DNA of 64,000 nt from JAPWJZ01 sp041287865. GTDB taxonomy: Bacteria > Pseudomonadota > Alphaproteobacteria > Micavibrionales > UBA2020. The notes below the pieces were generated by a model. That model searched no databases. It saw only the letters and a list, made by a program, of their open reading frames with translations, and had not been told where the DNA came from. Below, one piece after another: positions 49,293 through 59,112 of this stretch. The translations under genes were made by a program, and so were the position numbers. The stretch's first letter is position 1, and the number at the start of each line of letters is the position of its first letter. The stretch lies in the NCBI GenBank assembly GCA_041287865.1, contig JBGGMV010000082.1, forward strand, positions 53,797-117,796, given 5' to 3'.

Positions 49293-49958
49293 ATGTCTTT
49301 TCTTTTCAACCTCGTCGATTTCTACATGCCTTACGTGCTCGTCGCCGTCATCGGCGGGTATTTGAGCGGCAGCGTGCCTTACGGCCTGATCATTTCTAAA
49401 ATGCTGGGCGCGGGCGATATCAGGGCCGCAGGTTCCGGCAATATCGGCGCAACCAACGTACTGCGCGTGGCGGGCAAGGGCGCGGCGGCCGCGACGCTGC
49501 TGCTGGATGCGCTGAAGGGCGCGGTGCCGGTGCTGGTGGCGCTGAACGTGCATACCAGCGAGCCGCAGGATTACGCCGTCATGGCGGGGCTTGCGGCTTT
49601 CTTCGGGCATCTCTTCCCCGTCTGGCTGAAATTCAAGGGCGGCAAGGGCGTTGCGACGGCGCTTGGCATCATCTTCGCCTTTTCGTGGCAGGCCGGCGGC
49701 ATTTTGTGCGGCGTCTGGCTGATGGTGGCGGGCATGACGAATTATTCGTCGGCGGGCGCGCTGGCAGCCTTCGGCCTTGCGCCGCTGATCATGCTGCGCA
49801 TCACGGAAAACATGCAGCTGGCGGCCATGGTGCTGATCATCTCGGTCGTGATCTGGATCAAGCATCACGCGAATATCAAGCGCCTTGCCAGCGGCACGGA
49901 GAGCAAGATCGGCAAGAAAGCCGAAGAACCGCCGACGTCACCGGATAAACCCGCGTGA
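49293..49958 (+). CDS. plsY: Acyl-phosphate:glycerol-3-phosphate acyltransferase
   Basis: The 221-residue membrane protein has the three PlsY motifs: GSVPYGLIISKM with AAGSGNIGATNVLR, the GGKGVATALG loop, and the late Glu-containing segment. It transfers an acyl group from acyl phosphate to glycerol-3-phosphate, the first step in phospholipid synthesis. A Lys/Pro-rich soluble tail of about 20 residues is added. The stop overlaps the dprA GTG (GTGA, 49955-49958). Confidence 0.95.
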   Translation: MSFLFNLVDFYMPYVLVAVIGGYLSGSVPYGLIISKMLGAGDIRAAGSGNIGATNVLRVAGKGAAAATLLLDALKGAVPVLVALNVHTSEPQDYAVMAGLAAFFGHLFPVWLKFKGGKGVATALGIIFAFSWQAGGILCGVWLMVAGMTNYSSAGALAAFGLAPLIMLRITENMQLAAMVLIISVVIWIKHHANIKRLASGTESKIGKKAEEPPTSPDKPA

Positions 49959-51058
49959 CTGCGCTTTCCGACAAAGAGCGCCTCGGCTGGCTGCGCCTGA
50001 TCCGTACCGACAACGTCGGGCCCATTACATTTAATCGTTTGATAGAACGCTTCGGCAGCGCGGAGAAAGCGCTGTCTGCGCTGCCTGATCTGGCCAAGCG
50101 CGGCGGCAAGATGGAGGGGCTGAAAGCCTTCCCCGTCGCCGATGCCGAAAAAGAAATCGAGAAAGTATCGAAACTCGGCGCAAGGCTGATCGCGAAGTGC
50201 GAGCCCGATTATCCGCATTGGCTGGCCACCGTCGAAGACGCGCCGCCCGTGCTGACCGTACTGGGCCATGCGCATATGCTGAAGAAGCCCTCGCTGGGCG
50301 TCGTGGGTGCGCGCAATGCATCCCTTTCAGGCCGCAAGATTGCGGAGGATTTTTCCTTCAAGGTCGGGCAGGCAGGCTATGTGATCGTTTCCGGCCTTGC
50401 ACGCGGCATCGACAGCGCGGCGCATAAGGCCAGCATCGTTACCGGCACCGTCGCGGTTGTCGCGGGCGGCGTTGACGTGATTTACCCGATCGACAACGAA
50501 GCGCTGTACAAACAAATCGCCGAACAGGGCGCAGTGGTGGCCGAAAGCCCGCTGGGAACAGAGCCCATCGCGCGCCACTTCCCGCGCCGCAACCGGATTA
50601 TCTCGGGCCTGAGCCTTGGTACACTGGTTGTCGAAGCCGCCGCGCAGTCTGGATCGCTGATCACGGCGCGCATGGCGCTTGAACAGAACCGCGAAGTTTT
50701 CGCCGTGCCCGGATCGCCGCTTGATCCGCGTGCGGAGGGCACCAACAGCCTGCTGCGCGACGGGGCGCATATGGCGACCACGGCCAACGACATTATTTCC
50801 GTCCTTAAATCGCTGCGCATGGAGCCTTTGCGCGACCCCGGGCGCAGCTATACCCCGCCGCCCATGCCCGAATCGCCGGAGCCCAGCCAGGCCCTGCGTA
50901 ACAGGATTCTGGAAAGCCTGAGCCCCACGCCGGTCGAGATGGACGAGCTGATCAGGTCGCTGGAAGCCCCGATTGGCGAGGTTTTAACCATTATTCTGGA
51001 ATTAGAACTTGCAGGACGTATTGAACGCCAAGCCGGAAATAGAGTAAACCTGATCTAG
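49955..51058 (+). CDS. dprA: DNA-processing protein DprA (Smf)
   Basis: The 367-residue protein starts at a GTG coupled to plsY. An N-terminal helical SAM-like region is followed by the Rossmann-like core with VVGARNASLSGRKIAEDF, SGLARGIDSAAHKASI and PRRNRIISGLSLGTLVVEAAAQSGSLITA, and a C-terminal winged-helix part (residues about 300-365). DprA binds incoming single-stranded DNA and loads RecA during natural transformation. No comEC or other competence genes are in this window apart from the damaged yifB/comM. Confidence 0.94.
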   Translation: MTALSDKERLGWLRLIRTDNVGPITFNRLIERFGSAEKALSALPDLAKRGGKMEGLKAFPVADAEKEIEKVSKLGARLIAKCEPDYPHWLATVEDAPPVLTVLGHAHMLKKPSLGVVGARNASLSGRKIAEDFSFKVGQAGYVIVSGLARGIDSAAHKASIVTGTVAVVAGGVDVIYPIDNEALYKQIAEQGAVVAESPLGTEPIARHFPRRNRIISGLSLGTLVVEAAAQSGSLITARMALEQNREVFAVPGSPLDPRAEGTNSLLRDGAHMATTANDIISVLKSLRMEPLRDPGRSYTPPPMPESPEPSQALRNRILESLSPTPVEMDELIRSLEAPIGEVLTIILELELAGRIERQAGNRVNLI

Positions 51059-51123
51059 AACCGCGCCCGAACACATATATATTTATATAGTGTCGCGCAG
51101 CCAAAAGGATCAGGAGAGGCCAT

Positions 51124-51333
51124 ATGACGCCCCCCAAATCGCTGTCTAAAGAATTTAACGACATGGTCGGCCTGCCGTTTAACGAGGCCGCCTTCCGCAC
51201 GCAAGCGACGAAAGAAGGCCATATCAGCCGCGTCATCCGCGAGGGTTCCCGCGTGACCAAGGATTTCCGCACCAACCGCGTCAATGCGAAGCTGGATGCG
51301 TCCAACAAAGTTGAAAAGATTTATTTCGGGTAA
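51124..51333 (+). CDS. Small I78-type peptidase-inhibitor-like protein
   Basis: The 69-residue product starts at ATG 51124 after AGGAGAGG. Residues about 36-69 (VIREGSRVTKDFRTNRVNAKLDASNKVEKIYFG) fit the inhibitor I78 pattern G..VT.D.R..R.N...D....V...G. Known I78 proteins inhibit serine proteases such as elastase and are usually exported; this one has no signal peptide, so the fold may serve another role. It ends 4 bp before topA, between dprA and topA in an otherwise conserved block. Confidence 0.65.
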   Translation: MTPPKSLSKEFNDMVGLPFNEAAFRTQATKEGHISRVIREGSRVTKDFRTNRVNAKLDASNKVEKIYFG

Positions 51334-51337
51334 AAAA

Positions 51338-54010
51338 ATGTCGCATAACCTCGTCATCGTCGAATCCCCGGCCAAGGCCAAGACCATCAACAAATACCTT
51401 GGCGCGGATTACAGCGTCGTCGCCAGCTTCGGCCACGTGCGCGATTTGCCGGCCAAGAACGGTTCGGTCGACCCCGCCAACAACTTCGCCATGCTCTGGG
51501 AAGTGGGCGAGAGATCGCACAAGCCGCTGGCCGATATCATCGCCCGCGCCAAGAAATCCGAAACCGTCTATCTCGCGACCGACCCTGACCGCGAAGGGGA
51601 AGCCATTTCGTGGCACGTACTGGAATACCTGAAGGAAAAACACGTCGCGGATAAAGTCAAAATCAAGCGCGTCACCTTCAACGAAATCACCAAGACCGCC
51701 GTGCAGGAAGCCTTCAAGCACGCGCGCGATATCGACGCGAACCTTGTCGACGCCTATCTGGCGCGCCGCGCGCTCGATTATCTTGTGGGCTTTACCCTGT
51801 CGCCCGTGTTGTGGCGCAAACTGCCGGGCTCGCGCTCGGCCGGCCGCGTGCAATCGGTCGCGCTCCGCCTGATTTGCGAGCGCGAAGCGGAAATCGAAAT
51901 TTTCCGCCCCGAAGAATACTGGTCGATCGAAGCGCTGCTGCAGACCAAAGAAGGCAAATCCTTCACCTCGCGCCTTGCCATGCTGGATGGCAAGAAGATC
52001 GAGAAGATGACGATCAACAACAAGGATACCGCGGATACGGCCGTGGGCCGCATCAAGGGCGGGGCCTATACCGTCAAGACGATCGAGAAGAAACAGGTTC
52101 GCCGTCACCCCTACCCGCCTTTCATCACTTCTACGCTGCAGCAGGAAGCTTCACGCAAACTGCGCTTCTCGGCCACCAAGACGATGCGCACCGCGCAGAA
52201 ACTCTACGAAGGCGTTGAAATCGGCGGCGAGACGACCGGTCTTATCACCTATATGCGTACCGACGGCGTGACGCTGTCGGGCGAAGCGATCACCGCCGCG
52301 CGCCAGCTGATCAAGAACAAGTTCGGCGACACTTACCTGCCCGAACAGCCCCGCGCCTATAAATCGAAGGTTAAAAACGCGCAGGAAGCGCACGAAGCCA
52401 TCCGACCCACCGACGTGTTCCGCACGCCGGAATCGGTTTCGGAATATCTGGATGACGATGAAGCACGCCTTTACGAGCTGATCTGGAAGCGCACCGTCGC
52501 CTGCCAGATGGAATCCGCTGTGCTGGATCAGGTCGCCGTGGACATTGCGAACGGCGACGGCAAGGTCGTGCTGCACGCCACCGGCTCCATCATCACCTTC
52601 GACGGCTTCCTGAAGCTGTACCGCGAGGAGATGGAAGACGAAGAACGCGACGCCGCCGACGAAGAACGCCGCCTGCCGCCCTTGAAAGAAGGCGACGCGC
52701 TGAAACTGGAAGACGTCACGCCCCACCAGCACTTCACCCAGCCCCCGCCCCGCTTTACCGAAGCGAGCCTGGTCAAGAAGCTGGAGGAACTAGGCATCGG
52801 CCGTCCCTCCACCTACGCCTCTATTCTGCAAGTGCTGCAGGACCGCGACTACGTGAAGCTGGACAACCGCCGCTTCATTCCTGAAAGCCGCGGGCGCATT
52901 GTTACAGCCTTCCTGATCAACTTCTTCAAGCAGTATGTGGAATACAACTTCACCGCCAACCTCGAAGAACAGCTCGACAGTATTTCGGCGGGCGATGTGG
53001 CGTGGAAAAAGGTGCTGCAGGAATTCTGGGGCGGCTTCTCCGAAGCCGTCGGCAAGACCACCGACCTTAAAATCACCGACGTCATCAACGCGCTCGAGGA
53101 AGACCTCGCGGCCGTCCTGTTCCCCGACAAGGGGCCGGACGCGCGCGAATGCCCGCAGTGCAAAGAGGGCACGCTGTCCTTGAAGCTCGGCAAGTTCGGC
53201 GCCTTCGTCGGCTGCTCCAGCTATCCCGATTGCCGCTACACGCGCCCCGTTTTGACGGCCGGCACCGATGACGGCGACACCAACCCCGCCGAAGGCTTCG
53301 CGCCCAAGGAACTGGGCATCGACCCGAAAACCAACCTGCCCGTCACGCTGCGCTTTGGCCCCTATGGCCCCTATGTGCAGCTGGGCATGCCCGTCATCAA
53401 GCCGGTTGAAAAAGAGCCCGAGGAAGAAGAAGTAAAGCCCGCCAAAAAAGGCAAAGGCGCGAAAGACGAAAAAGGCGAAGCCAAAAAGCCGCGCAAGAAA
53501 AAGGCCGCCGCCGGCGAAAAACCGAAACGCGCGCCCGTGCCGAAAAACATGGACCCGCAGTCGGTAGACCTGCCGAAGGCGCTGGGGCTGCTCTCGCTGC
53601 CCCGCGAAGTGGGCCTGCACCCCGAAACCAAGGAAATGATCAAGGCCGGCATCGGCCGCTTTGGCCCCTTCCTTGTCCACCAGGGCAAATTCAAATCCAT
53701 CCCGGCGGACGATCCCGACGGCGTTCTGACCATCGGCCTCAACCGCGCCGTCGACTTGCTGTCGCAGGCAAGCAAGGCGCGCGGCGGCGGCGGTTTCGGC
53801 ACGCTGAAAGAACTGGGCGCGCACCCCGAAGACGGCAAGCCCGTGAATATCTCCAAGGGCCGTTTCGGCCCCTACATCAGACATGGCGGCGTCAATGCCA
53901 CCATCCCGAAAAGCGTCCCGGTAGAGGAAGTGACGCTGCAGCAGGCCGTCGAATGGCTGGCCGCTAAAAAGCCCGCGAAGGGCAAAACCAAAAAGGCAAA
54001 AGAAGCTTGA
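51338..54010 (+). CDS. topA: DNA topoisomerase I
   Basis: From ATG 51338 the protein has 890 residues. The Toprim domain opens it (VIVESPAKAKTI, then ATDPDREGEAISWH), and GLITYMRTDGV contains the catalytic Tyr305. The C-terminal part has a four-Cys zinc ribbon (CPQC and CSSYPDC), a long Lys/Ala/Glu-rich linker (about 690-735) and two topoisomerase C-terminal repeats with GRFGPFL and GRFGPYI. It relaxes negative supercoils. The start has only a weak CGGG upstream and probably relies on coupling to the small gene before it. The stop overlaps rnr. Confidence 0.97.
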   Translation: MSHNLVIVESPAKAKTINKYLGADYSVVASFGHVRDLPAKNGSVDPANNFAMLWEVGERSHKPLADIIARAKKSETVYLATDPDREGEAISWHVLEYLKEKHVADKVKIKRVTFNEITKTAVQEAFKHARDIDANLVDAYLARRALDYLVGFTLSPVLWRKLPGSRSAGRVQSVALRLICEREAEIEIFRPEEYWSIEALLQTKEGKSFTSRLAMLDGKKIEKMTINNKDTADTAVGRIKGGAYTVKTIEKKQVRRHPYPPFITSTLQQEASRKLRFSATKTMRTAQKLYEGVEIGGETTGLITYMRTDGVTLSGEAITAARQLIKNKFGDTYLPEQPRAYKSKVKNAQEAHEAIRPTDVFRTPESVSEYLDDDEARLYELIWKRTVACQMESAVLDQVAVDIANGDGKVVLHATGSIITFDGFLKLYREEMEDEERDAADEERRLPPLKEGDALKLEDVTPHQHFTQPPPRFTEASLVKKLEELGIGRPSTYASILQVLQDRDYVKLDNRRFIPESRGRIVTAFLINFFKQYVEYNFTANLEEQLDSISAGDVAWKKVLQEFWGGFSEAVGKTTDLKITDVINALEEDLAAVLFPDKGPDARECPQCKEGTLSLKLGKFGAFVGCSSYPDCRYTRPVLTAGTDDGDTNPAEGFAPKELGIDPKTNLPVTLRFGPYGPYVQLGMPVIKPVEKEPEEEEVKPAKKGKGAKDEKGEAKKPRKKKAAAGEKPKRAPVPKNMDPQSVDLPKALGLLSLPREVGLHPETKEMIKAGIGRFGPFLVHQGKFKSIPADDPDGVLTIGLNRAVDLLSQASKARGGGGFGTLKELGAHPEDGKPVNISKGRFGPYIRHGGVNATIPKSVPVEEVTLQQAVEWLAAKKPAKGKTKKAKEA

Positions 54011-56361
54011 ACCAACGAAACTCTAGACGAAATAAAAACGGCAATAACAACAATAACCAAGAAGGTGGGAAACGCCCACCCGGACTGCCCACCAAGGAAG
54101 AACTCCAGAAATTTCTACAGGAAGCCGATGGCCCGCAGCACAAGCGGGACATCGCGCATGCCTTCGGCCTGAAGGGGCAGGAAAAGACGCAACTGCGCCG
54201 ACTCTTGCGCGAACTGACGGAGGAAGGCGGTGCTGCAAGAGACCGCACCCGCACCTACAAGGCCCCCGACGCGCTGCCCGAACGTGCGCTGATCGAGATT
54301 ATCGGCATTGATGGCGACGGCGAACTGCGCGCCAAGCCCGTCGAATGGCACGGCAAGGGCCCTGTGCCCATCATCTACGTGCTCGATAAAAAACGCTCCG
54401 AAAGCTATGTGTCGCCGGGCGACAAAATTCTGGCGAGCCTGAAGCGCATCGACAAGCTGGAATACGAAGCAAAGATTTTGAAGGCCGTCGACGCCGCGAA
54501 GGAAGAAATCACCCGCGTCGTGGGTACCTTCAAGCCCTACAAGGGCGGCGGATACGTCTACCCCACCGACAAAAAGAACCGCGAGGAATATTTCATCCCC
54601 GAGGAGCATATCGGCAAGTGCGCCGAGGGCGACCTTGTGCTGATCGAGCCGCTGCCGCCGTCATCCAAGCTGCCGCGCGCGAAAAACCCCGCCCGCATCG
54701 TGGAACGTTTGGGCAAGAAGGACGATGTCAAGCTAATCAGCCTGATTTCCATCCATTCCCACGGCATCCCGACCGAATTCCCCAAGGCCGCGATTGACGA
54801 GGCGGAGGGGTACAAAGAACCCGAGCTGGCGGGCCGCGAAGACCTGCGCAATATCCCGCTGGTTACGATCGACGGCGCGGATGCGCGCGACTTTGACGAT
54901 GCTGTCTATGCCGAACCGGATAAGGAACACCCCGGCCACTGGCATCTTGTCGTGGCGATTGCAGACGTGTCCTATTACGTGCGGCCCGGATCGCCGCTGG
55001 ATAACGAAGCCTTCAAGCGCGGCAATTCGACTTACTTCGCCGACCGCGTGGTGCCGATGCTGCCGGAACGCCTTTCCAACGACCTCTGCTCGCTGCGGCC
55101 CTTGGTCAATCGCGCCTGCCTTGCCGTGCATATGTACATCGACGGCGATGCGAAACTGTTGAAATACCGTTTCACGCGCGGATTGATGAAATCGGCCGCG
55201 CGCCTGACCTATGAACAGGTGCAGGAAGCGCAGGATGGCGCACCCGGTGAACTGACCGCGCCCCTGATGGATAATGTCATCAAGCCGCTCTACAAGGCCT
55301 ATGCCGTGCTGAAACGCGCGCGTGAGCTGCGCGGAGCTCTGGAACTCGACCTACCCGAGCGCAAGGCGATCATCAAGGAAGGCAAGCTGACCGACATCGT
55401 GCCGCGCCAGCGCCTTGCCAGCCACCAGCTGATCGAAGAATTCATGATTTTGGCCAACGTCGCGGCCGCGCTGGCGCTGGAGGACAAGAAAGCCCCCTGC
55501 GTCTACCGCATCCACGACAAACCGGCCTTTGACAGGCTGGAGGCGACGCGCGAATTCTTGAAGGAATTCGGCTATTCGCTGCCGAAGGGCGACGAACTGC
55601 GCCCTTCCAACATCAACCATATCCTCAAGGCATCGATGGGTCGCGAGGATAAGGATTTGATCCATACCATCCTGCTGCGCACGCAAAGCCAGGCGATTTA
55701 CAGCCCCGACAATATCGGGCATTTCGGATTGGCGCTGGCGAAATACGCGCATTTCACCTCGCCCATTCGCCGCTATGCGGATTTGCTGGTGCACCGCTCC
55801 CTCACCAGAACCTATAAATTCGGCGAGGGCGGATTGACCGATGACGAGGCGCAAGACCTGAACAACGCCTGCGAGCATATTTCCTTCACCGAACGTCGCT
55901 CGATGATTGCCGAACGCGACGTGATGGACCGTTTCACCGCGCAATACCTGTCGATCAACGTCGGCAAGGAATTCAAGGGCCGCATTTCGGGCGTCACGCG
56001 CTTTGGCCTGTTCGTGAACCTCGAACATTCCGGCGCGGACGGTATCGTTCCTATCCGCTCCCTGCCGCGCGATTACTACGTGCATGACGAAAAGCGCCAT
56101 GCGCTGGTCGGCAAAGACTCTGGCCGCACGTTCAGGCTGGCCGATACGGTCATGGTAAGACTGGTCGAAGCCGATGCGATGCGCGGCTCCACCGTCTTCG
56201 AACTGCTGGAAGGCGGATCGCAAGGCATGCCCTCCGGTGGTGGTGGCGGCGGACGTCGACGCCACAAAGGCGGCGGCTTCGACCGCCAGCAGGCACGCGA
56301 CAAACGCGGCGGTGGCGGCTATCGCGGCAAGCGCGGCGGCGGCGATAAAAAACGCAGGTAG
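54007..56361 (+). CDS. rnr: Ribonuclease R
   Basis: The start is a TTG overlapping the topA stop (TTGA, 54007-54010). The 784-residue protein has an Asn-rich basic N-terminus, a winged-helix region (residues 30-80), cold-shock domains, the RNB catalytic domain with TIDGADARDFDDAVYAEP (the metal-binding Asp cluster), an S1 domain (EFKGRISGVTRFGLFVNL) and a Gly/Arg/Lys-rich tail. RNase R degrades structured RNA from the 3' end. The sequence from residue 12 onward is convincing; the exact start is less so. Confidence 0.95.
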   Translation: MNQRNSRRNKNGNNNNNQEGGKRPPGLPTKEELQKFLQEADGPQHKRDIAHAFGLKGQEKTQLRRLLRELTEEGGAARDRTRTYKAPDALPERALIEIIGIDGDGELRAKPVEWHGKGPVPIIYVLDKKRSESYVSPGDKILASLKRIDKLEYEAKILKAVDAAKEEITRVVGTFKPYKGGGYVYPTDKKNREEYFIPEEHIGKCAEGDLVLIEPLPPSSKLPRAKNPARIVERLGKKDDVKLISLISIHSHGIPTEFPKAAIDEAEGYKEPELAGREDLRNIPLVTIDGADARDFDDAVYAEPDKEHPGHWHLVVAIADVSYYVRPGSPLDNEAFKRGNSTYFADRVVPMLPERLSNDLCSLRPLVNRACLAVHMYIDGDAKLLKYRFTRGLMKSAARLTYEQVQEAQDGAPGELTAPLMDNVIKPLYKAYAVLKRARELRGALELDLPERKAIIKEGKLTDIVPRQRLASHQLIEEFMILANVAAALALEDKKAPCVYRIHDKPAFDRLEATREFLKEFGYSLPKGDELRPSNINHILKASMGREDKDLIHTILLRTQSQAIYSPDNIGHFGLALAKYAHFTSPIRRYADLLVHRSLTRTYKFGEGGLTDDEAQDLNNACEHISFTERRSMIAERDVMDRFTAQYLSINVGKEFKGRISGVTRFGLFVNLEHSGADGIVPIRSLPRDYYVHDEKRHALVGKDSGRTFRLADTVMVRLVEADAMRGSTVFELLEGGSQGMPSGGGGGGRRRHKGGGFDRQQARDKRGGGGYRGKRGGGDKKRR

Positions 56362-56364
56362 CGG

Positions 56365-57021
56365 TTATTTGCTTTGCTTTGAAGCTAACGCGGCTTCCCA
56401 AACGTCCGCCCGTTTTCTGGCTTCTGCGACTTCCTCTGGCGAAAGCTTTTCAAAAATGTCAAAGAATACGCCTGACAAGGCCATTCTGCTTCCCGCATCC
56501 TTGTGCGGCGGCGCGTTATAAGCCTTGATAGCAAGGCAAAGCCATTTTAAAGATTCTATTTTATCTTTTTGCACGCCTTGGCCGTTGTAGTACATAAACG
56601 CTAGCTTATCATAAGCCCTTGGTTCGCCCTGCCATGCCGCTTTTTCAAATAAGCGCAGAGCTTTGGAGTAATCACGAAGGTCGGATGCGTTGCCTACATT
56701 TCCACTGTAAAGCAGCCCAGCCAGCACCTGTCCCGTGACATTGCCTTGATCGGCGCTTTTCATCAGCCATTTTTCAGCTTCGGCAAGATCCCTTTGTACT
56801 ACGCCGCCATTGGTGAAAATATATGCGCTGCCAACGAGGGCTTGCGCCTCCGCGTCGCCCTGCTCTGCCTTCGCCTTATTTTCTTCAAATTGTCGCGCAT
56901 TTTCTATCTTGCGAAGTTTTATAGCCTCACTCCGGTCGATAGAAGGCTTTGACGTTATGCCCTCTTCTGCCAGCGCCATGCAGGGCAACAAAAGCAGGAT
57001 GAACATAAAAAGAATATGCAT
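56365..57021 (-). CDS. Exported Sel1-repeat protein
   Basis: The 218-residue protein has a signal peptide (MHILFMFILLLLPCMALA) and three Sel1-like repeats (GDAEAQALVGSAYIFTNGGVVQRDLAEAEKWLMKSADQGN, then two more up to residue 170). Sel1 repeats are helical protein-binding scaffolds; the product should be periplasmic. The base composition is AT-richer than in flanking rnr and the cyclase, suggesting a different history. It is convergent with rnr (3 bp between stops). Confidence 0.82.
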   Translation of the reverse strand: MHILFMFILLLLPCMALAEEGITSKPSIDRSEAIKLRKIENARQFEENKAKAEQGDAEAQALVGSAYIFTNGGVVQRDLAEAEKWLMKSADQGNVTGQVLAGLLYSGNVGNASDLRDYSKALRLFEKAAWQGEPRAYDKLAFMYYNGQGVQKDKIESLKWLCLAIKAYNAPPHKDAGSRMALSGVFFDIFEKLSPEEVAEARKRADVWEAALASKQSK

Positions 57022-57047
57022 GGCATCCCCTTATCTATTTAGCTGGA

Positions 57048-58163
57048 TTAATGCTTGTCGGGCTTCTTTTCCGTGCCTTCGGGCAGGGTTTCCGCCGAGG
57101 TCACGCGGTTGCGGCCGCCTTTTTTCGAGGCATAGAGCGCCGTGTCGGCGCGCTCGATGAAGGAGCTGATGCCTTCGTCCTTGTGGTATTCGGAAACGCC
57201 GATTGACAGCGTGATGCGGCCAAGGCTTTCGTTGTTCGTCTTGTTGATGACTTCCTTGCTCTCGACCGATTTGCGCAGCATGTCGCCCACCTTGACGCCG
57301 CCGGCGGCGGGTGTTTCGGGCAGCAAAATCGCGAATTCCTCGCCGCCGTAGCGGGCGGCCGTGTCGCGGCCCTTCACGTTATCCACCAGCGTGCGCGCGA
57401 CAAGGCGCAAGACCTGGTCGCCGATCTGGTGGCCGTAGGTATCGTTGAATTTCTTGAAGAAGTCGATGTCAACCATCAGCAGCGTCAGCGGCGTGCCGTT
57501 GGTCACGGCCTCCTCGATCTGATCCGAAATCGCCTTGTCAAAGGCCTTGCGGTTGGCGATGCCCGTCAGGCCGTCCGTCATCGCCTCTTTCTTGACGTTG
57601 TCGAGGTTCTGCTTCAGCTCGCTCACCTGCTTGGCCGAGGTGCCCAGCTGTTCCTTCAGGTCGGCGTTGGTCTCCACCATTTTCTTGGTGTCTTTTAAAA
57701 TGCCGGTGACCACGTTGCCGAGGTCTTCGATGCTGTCGGCTTCCTTGATCAGCTTGGTGACGGAGCCGAGGTTTTCGCCGTATTCGGCACTGGCGCTTTG
57801 CGCGCCGGTCAGCATGGTGGCCAGTTCGGTGATCGCCTGCTGCACCTGGTCGCTGACTTTTCTAACAGCATCATCGCGCGCGCTGGCGCTTAAAAACCGC
57901 TTGTAAAGCTTGTGGCAGGTAATCTCGTCGAAGGCGCCCTGATAGCCGTCGACGGCGCGCACGATTTCGGGGTCGCCCTCGAAATAGCGGAACCAGAGCT
58001 CGTAGAAGGGCGGAATGGGCTTCAAGCCCAGCTTGTCGAGGCGTTCCAGCGTGCTGATGGCGATGGCATGGCTGCGGTCCTGTGGCGACACGGTTGTTTC
58101 AGCCGTGGACGCGGCAGCCGCGGCCTGTTTCTTGTCGTCTTTTTTGCTATCCGTCTTTGCCAC
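57048..58163 (-). CDS. Diguanylate cyclase (GGDEF domain)
   Basis: The 371-residue protein starts at GTG 58163. An Ala/Lys-rich start and a helical region (about residues 30-195, ending in a coiled coil KQVSELKQNLDNVKKEAM) lead into a GGDEF domain with DGLTGIANRKAFD, the metal-binding VDIDFFKKFND (Asp232) and an intact GGEEF at 273-277. It should make c-di-GMP from GTP. The inhibitory RxxD site upstream of GGEEF reads KGRD, so feedback control may be lost. No signal peptide or membrane helix; the helical N-terminus resembles cytoplasmic sensor modules but I cannot name it. Confidence 0.92.
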   Translation of the reverse strand: MAKTDSKKDDKKQAAAAASTAETTVSPQDRSHAIAISTLERLDKLGLKPIPPFYELWFRYFEGDPEIVRAVDGYQGAFDEITCHKLYKRFLSASARDDAVRKVSDQVQQAITELATMLTGAQSASAEYGENLGSVTKLIKEADSIEDLGNVVTGILKDTKKMVETNADLKEQLGTSAKQVSELKQNLDNVKKEAMTDGLTGIANRKAFDKAISDQIEEAVTNGTPLTLLMVDIDFFKKFNDTYGHQIGDQVLRLVARTLVDNVKGRDTAARYGGEEFAILLPETPAAGGVKVGDMLRKSVESKEVINKTNNESLGRITLSIGVSEYHKDEGISSFIERADTALYASKKGGRNRVTSAETLPEGTEKKPDKH

Positions 58164-58361
58164 CGTTTTCGACCACTCCCGACCCTTATTCTAACCTTAA
58201 AAGGATGAACAAATCTTTGCTTTTCAAAGGATGTCAGTCCTCATTTTACGGAATATAGGGTGAATCTGCCGCCATGGCAAATATCCGCTTGTTAAGATCA
58301 CTTTGCCGCTGCAAAACTACGCTTTCACGCGTTGGCGCTAATAGACCAAAAAGGACCCAGA

Positions 58362-59099
58362 ATGAACGATCTCGTCGCTATCATCCGCAAGACCATGATG
58401 ATCCCCATCCACCCCGCGGGCTATCCCTTTATCATGGCGTTCCTGGTCCTGACGATTCTGCTGACCTTTTTGGGCCTCGGCGGCTTTTTCATCGGTCTTG
58501 TGCTCACGCTCTGGTGCGTCTACTTCTTCCGCAATCCGGTGCGCACCACGCCCACCCGCGAAGGCCTGATCATCAGCCCCGCCGACGGCATCGTTTCGAT
58601 GATCGTAGAAGCCCCGCTGCCGCCCGAACTGGACGACTGCAAGGCGACCGACAGCCTTTGCGCGCAGGGCAATGCGACCCGCGTTTCCGTCTTCCTGAAC
58701 GTCTTTGACGTGCACGTCAACCGTATCCCCGCCGACGGCGAGATCAAGAAAGTCGTTTACCATCCCGGCAAGTTCCTTTCCGCCAACCTTGATAAAGCAA
58801 GCGTCGAGAACGAGCGCTCCACCGTGCTGATGAAGCTGAAGGGCCATCCGTCCAGCGTTTGCTTTGTGCAGATCGCGGGCCTTGTCGCCCGCCGCATCAT
58901 CTGCAAGCTGACCGCAGGGCAGAACGTGAAGGGCGGCGAGTTGTATGGCCTTATCCGCTTTGGCAGCCGCGTCGATATCTTCCTGCCCGCCGGCGTCAAT
59001 CCGCTGGTCTGCGTCGGCCAGCGCATGATCGGCGGCGAAACCGTCATCGCCGATACCGCGTCGCAGGAAGCCGCGCGTACCGGCGAGGCGCGCCAGTAA
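58362..59099 (+). CDS. psd: Phosphatidylserine decarboxylase proenzyme
   Basis: AAAAGGA precedes ATG 58362. The 245-residue protein has one or two N-terminal membrane segments (FIMAFLVLTILLTFLGLGGFFIG), ISPADGIV with the catalytic Asp near 75, FLNVFDVHVNRIP and the self-cleavage motif RFGS at 199-202; cutting before Ser202 creates the pyruvoyl group. This is the short form common in alphaproteobacteria. It makes phosphatidylethanolamine and is followed by pssA, which supplies its substrate. The 198-bp gap upstream shows no other gene. Confidence 0.95.
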   Translation: MNDLVAIIRKTMMIPIHPAGYPFIMAFLVLTILLTFLGLGGFFIGLVLTLWCVYFFRNPVRTTPTREGLIISPADGIVSMIVEAPLPPELDDCKATDSLCAQGNATRVSVFLNVFDVHVNRIPADGEIKKVVYHPGKFLSANLDKASVENERSTVLMKLKGHPSSVCFVQIAGLVARRIICKLTAGQNVKGGELYGLIRFGSRVDIFLPAGVNPLVCVGQRMIGGETVIADTASQEAARTGEARQ

Positions 59100-59112
59100 C
59101 AGGATGAAGCAC

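Noticed and set aside
52790..53884. 364-codon minus-strand frame inside topA
   Set aside because: Antisense to conserved topoisomerase sequence and of shadow-like composition.
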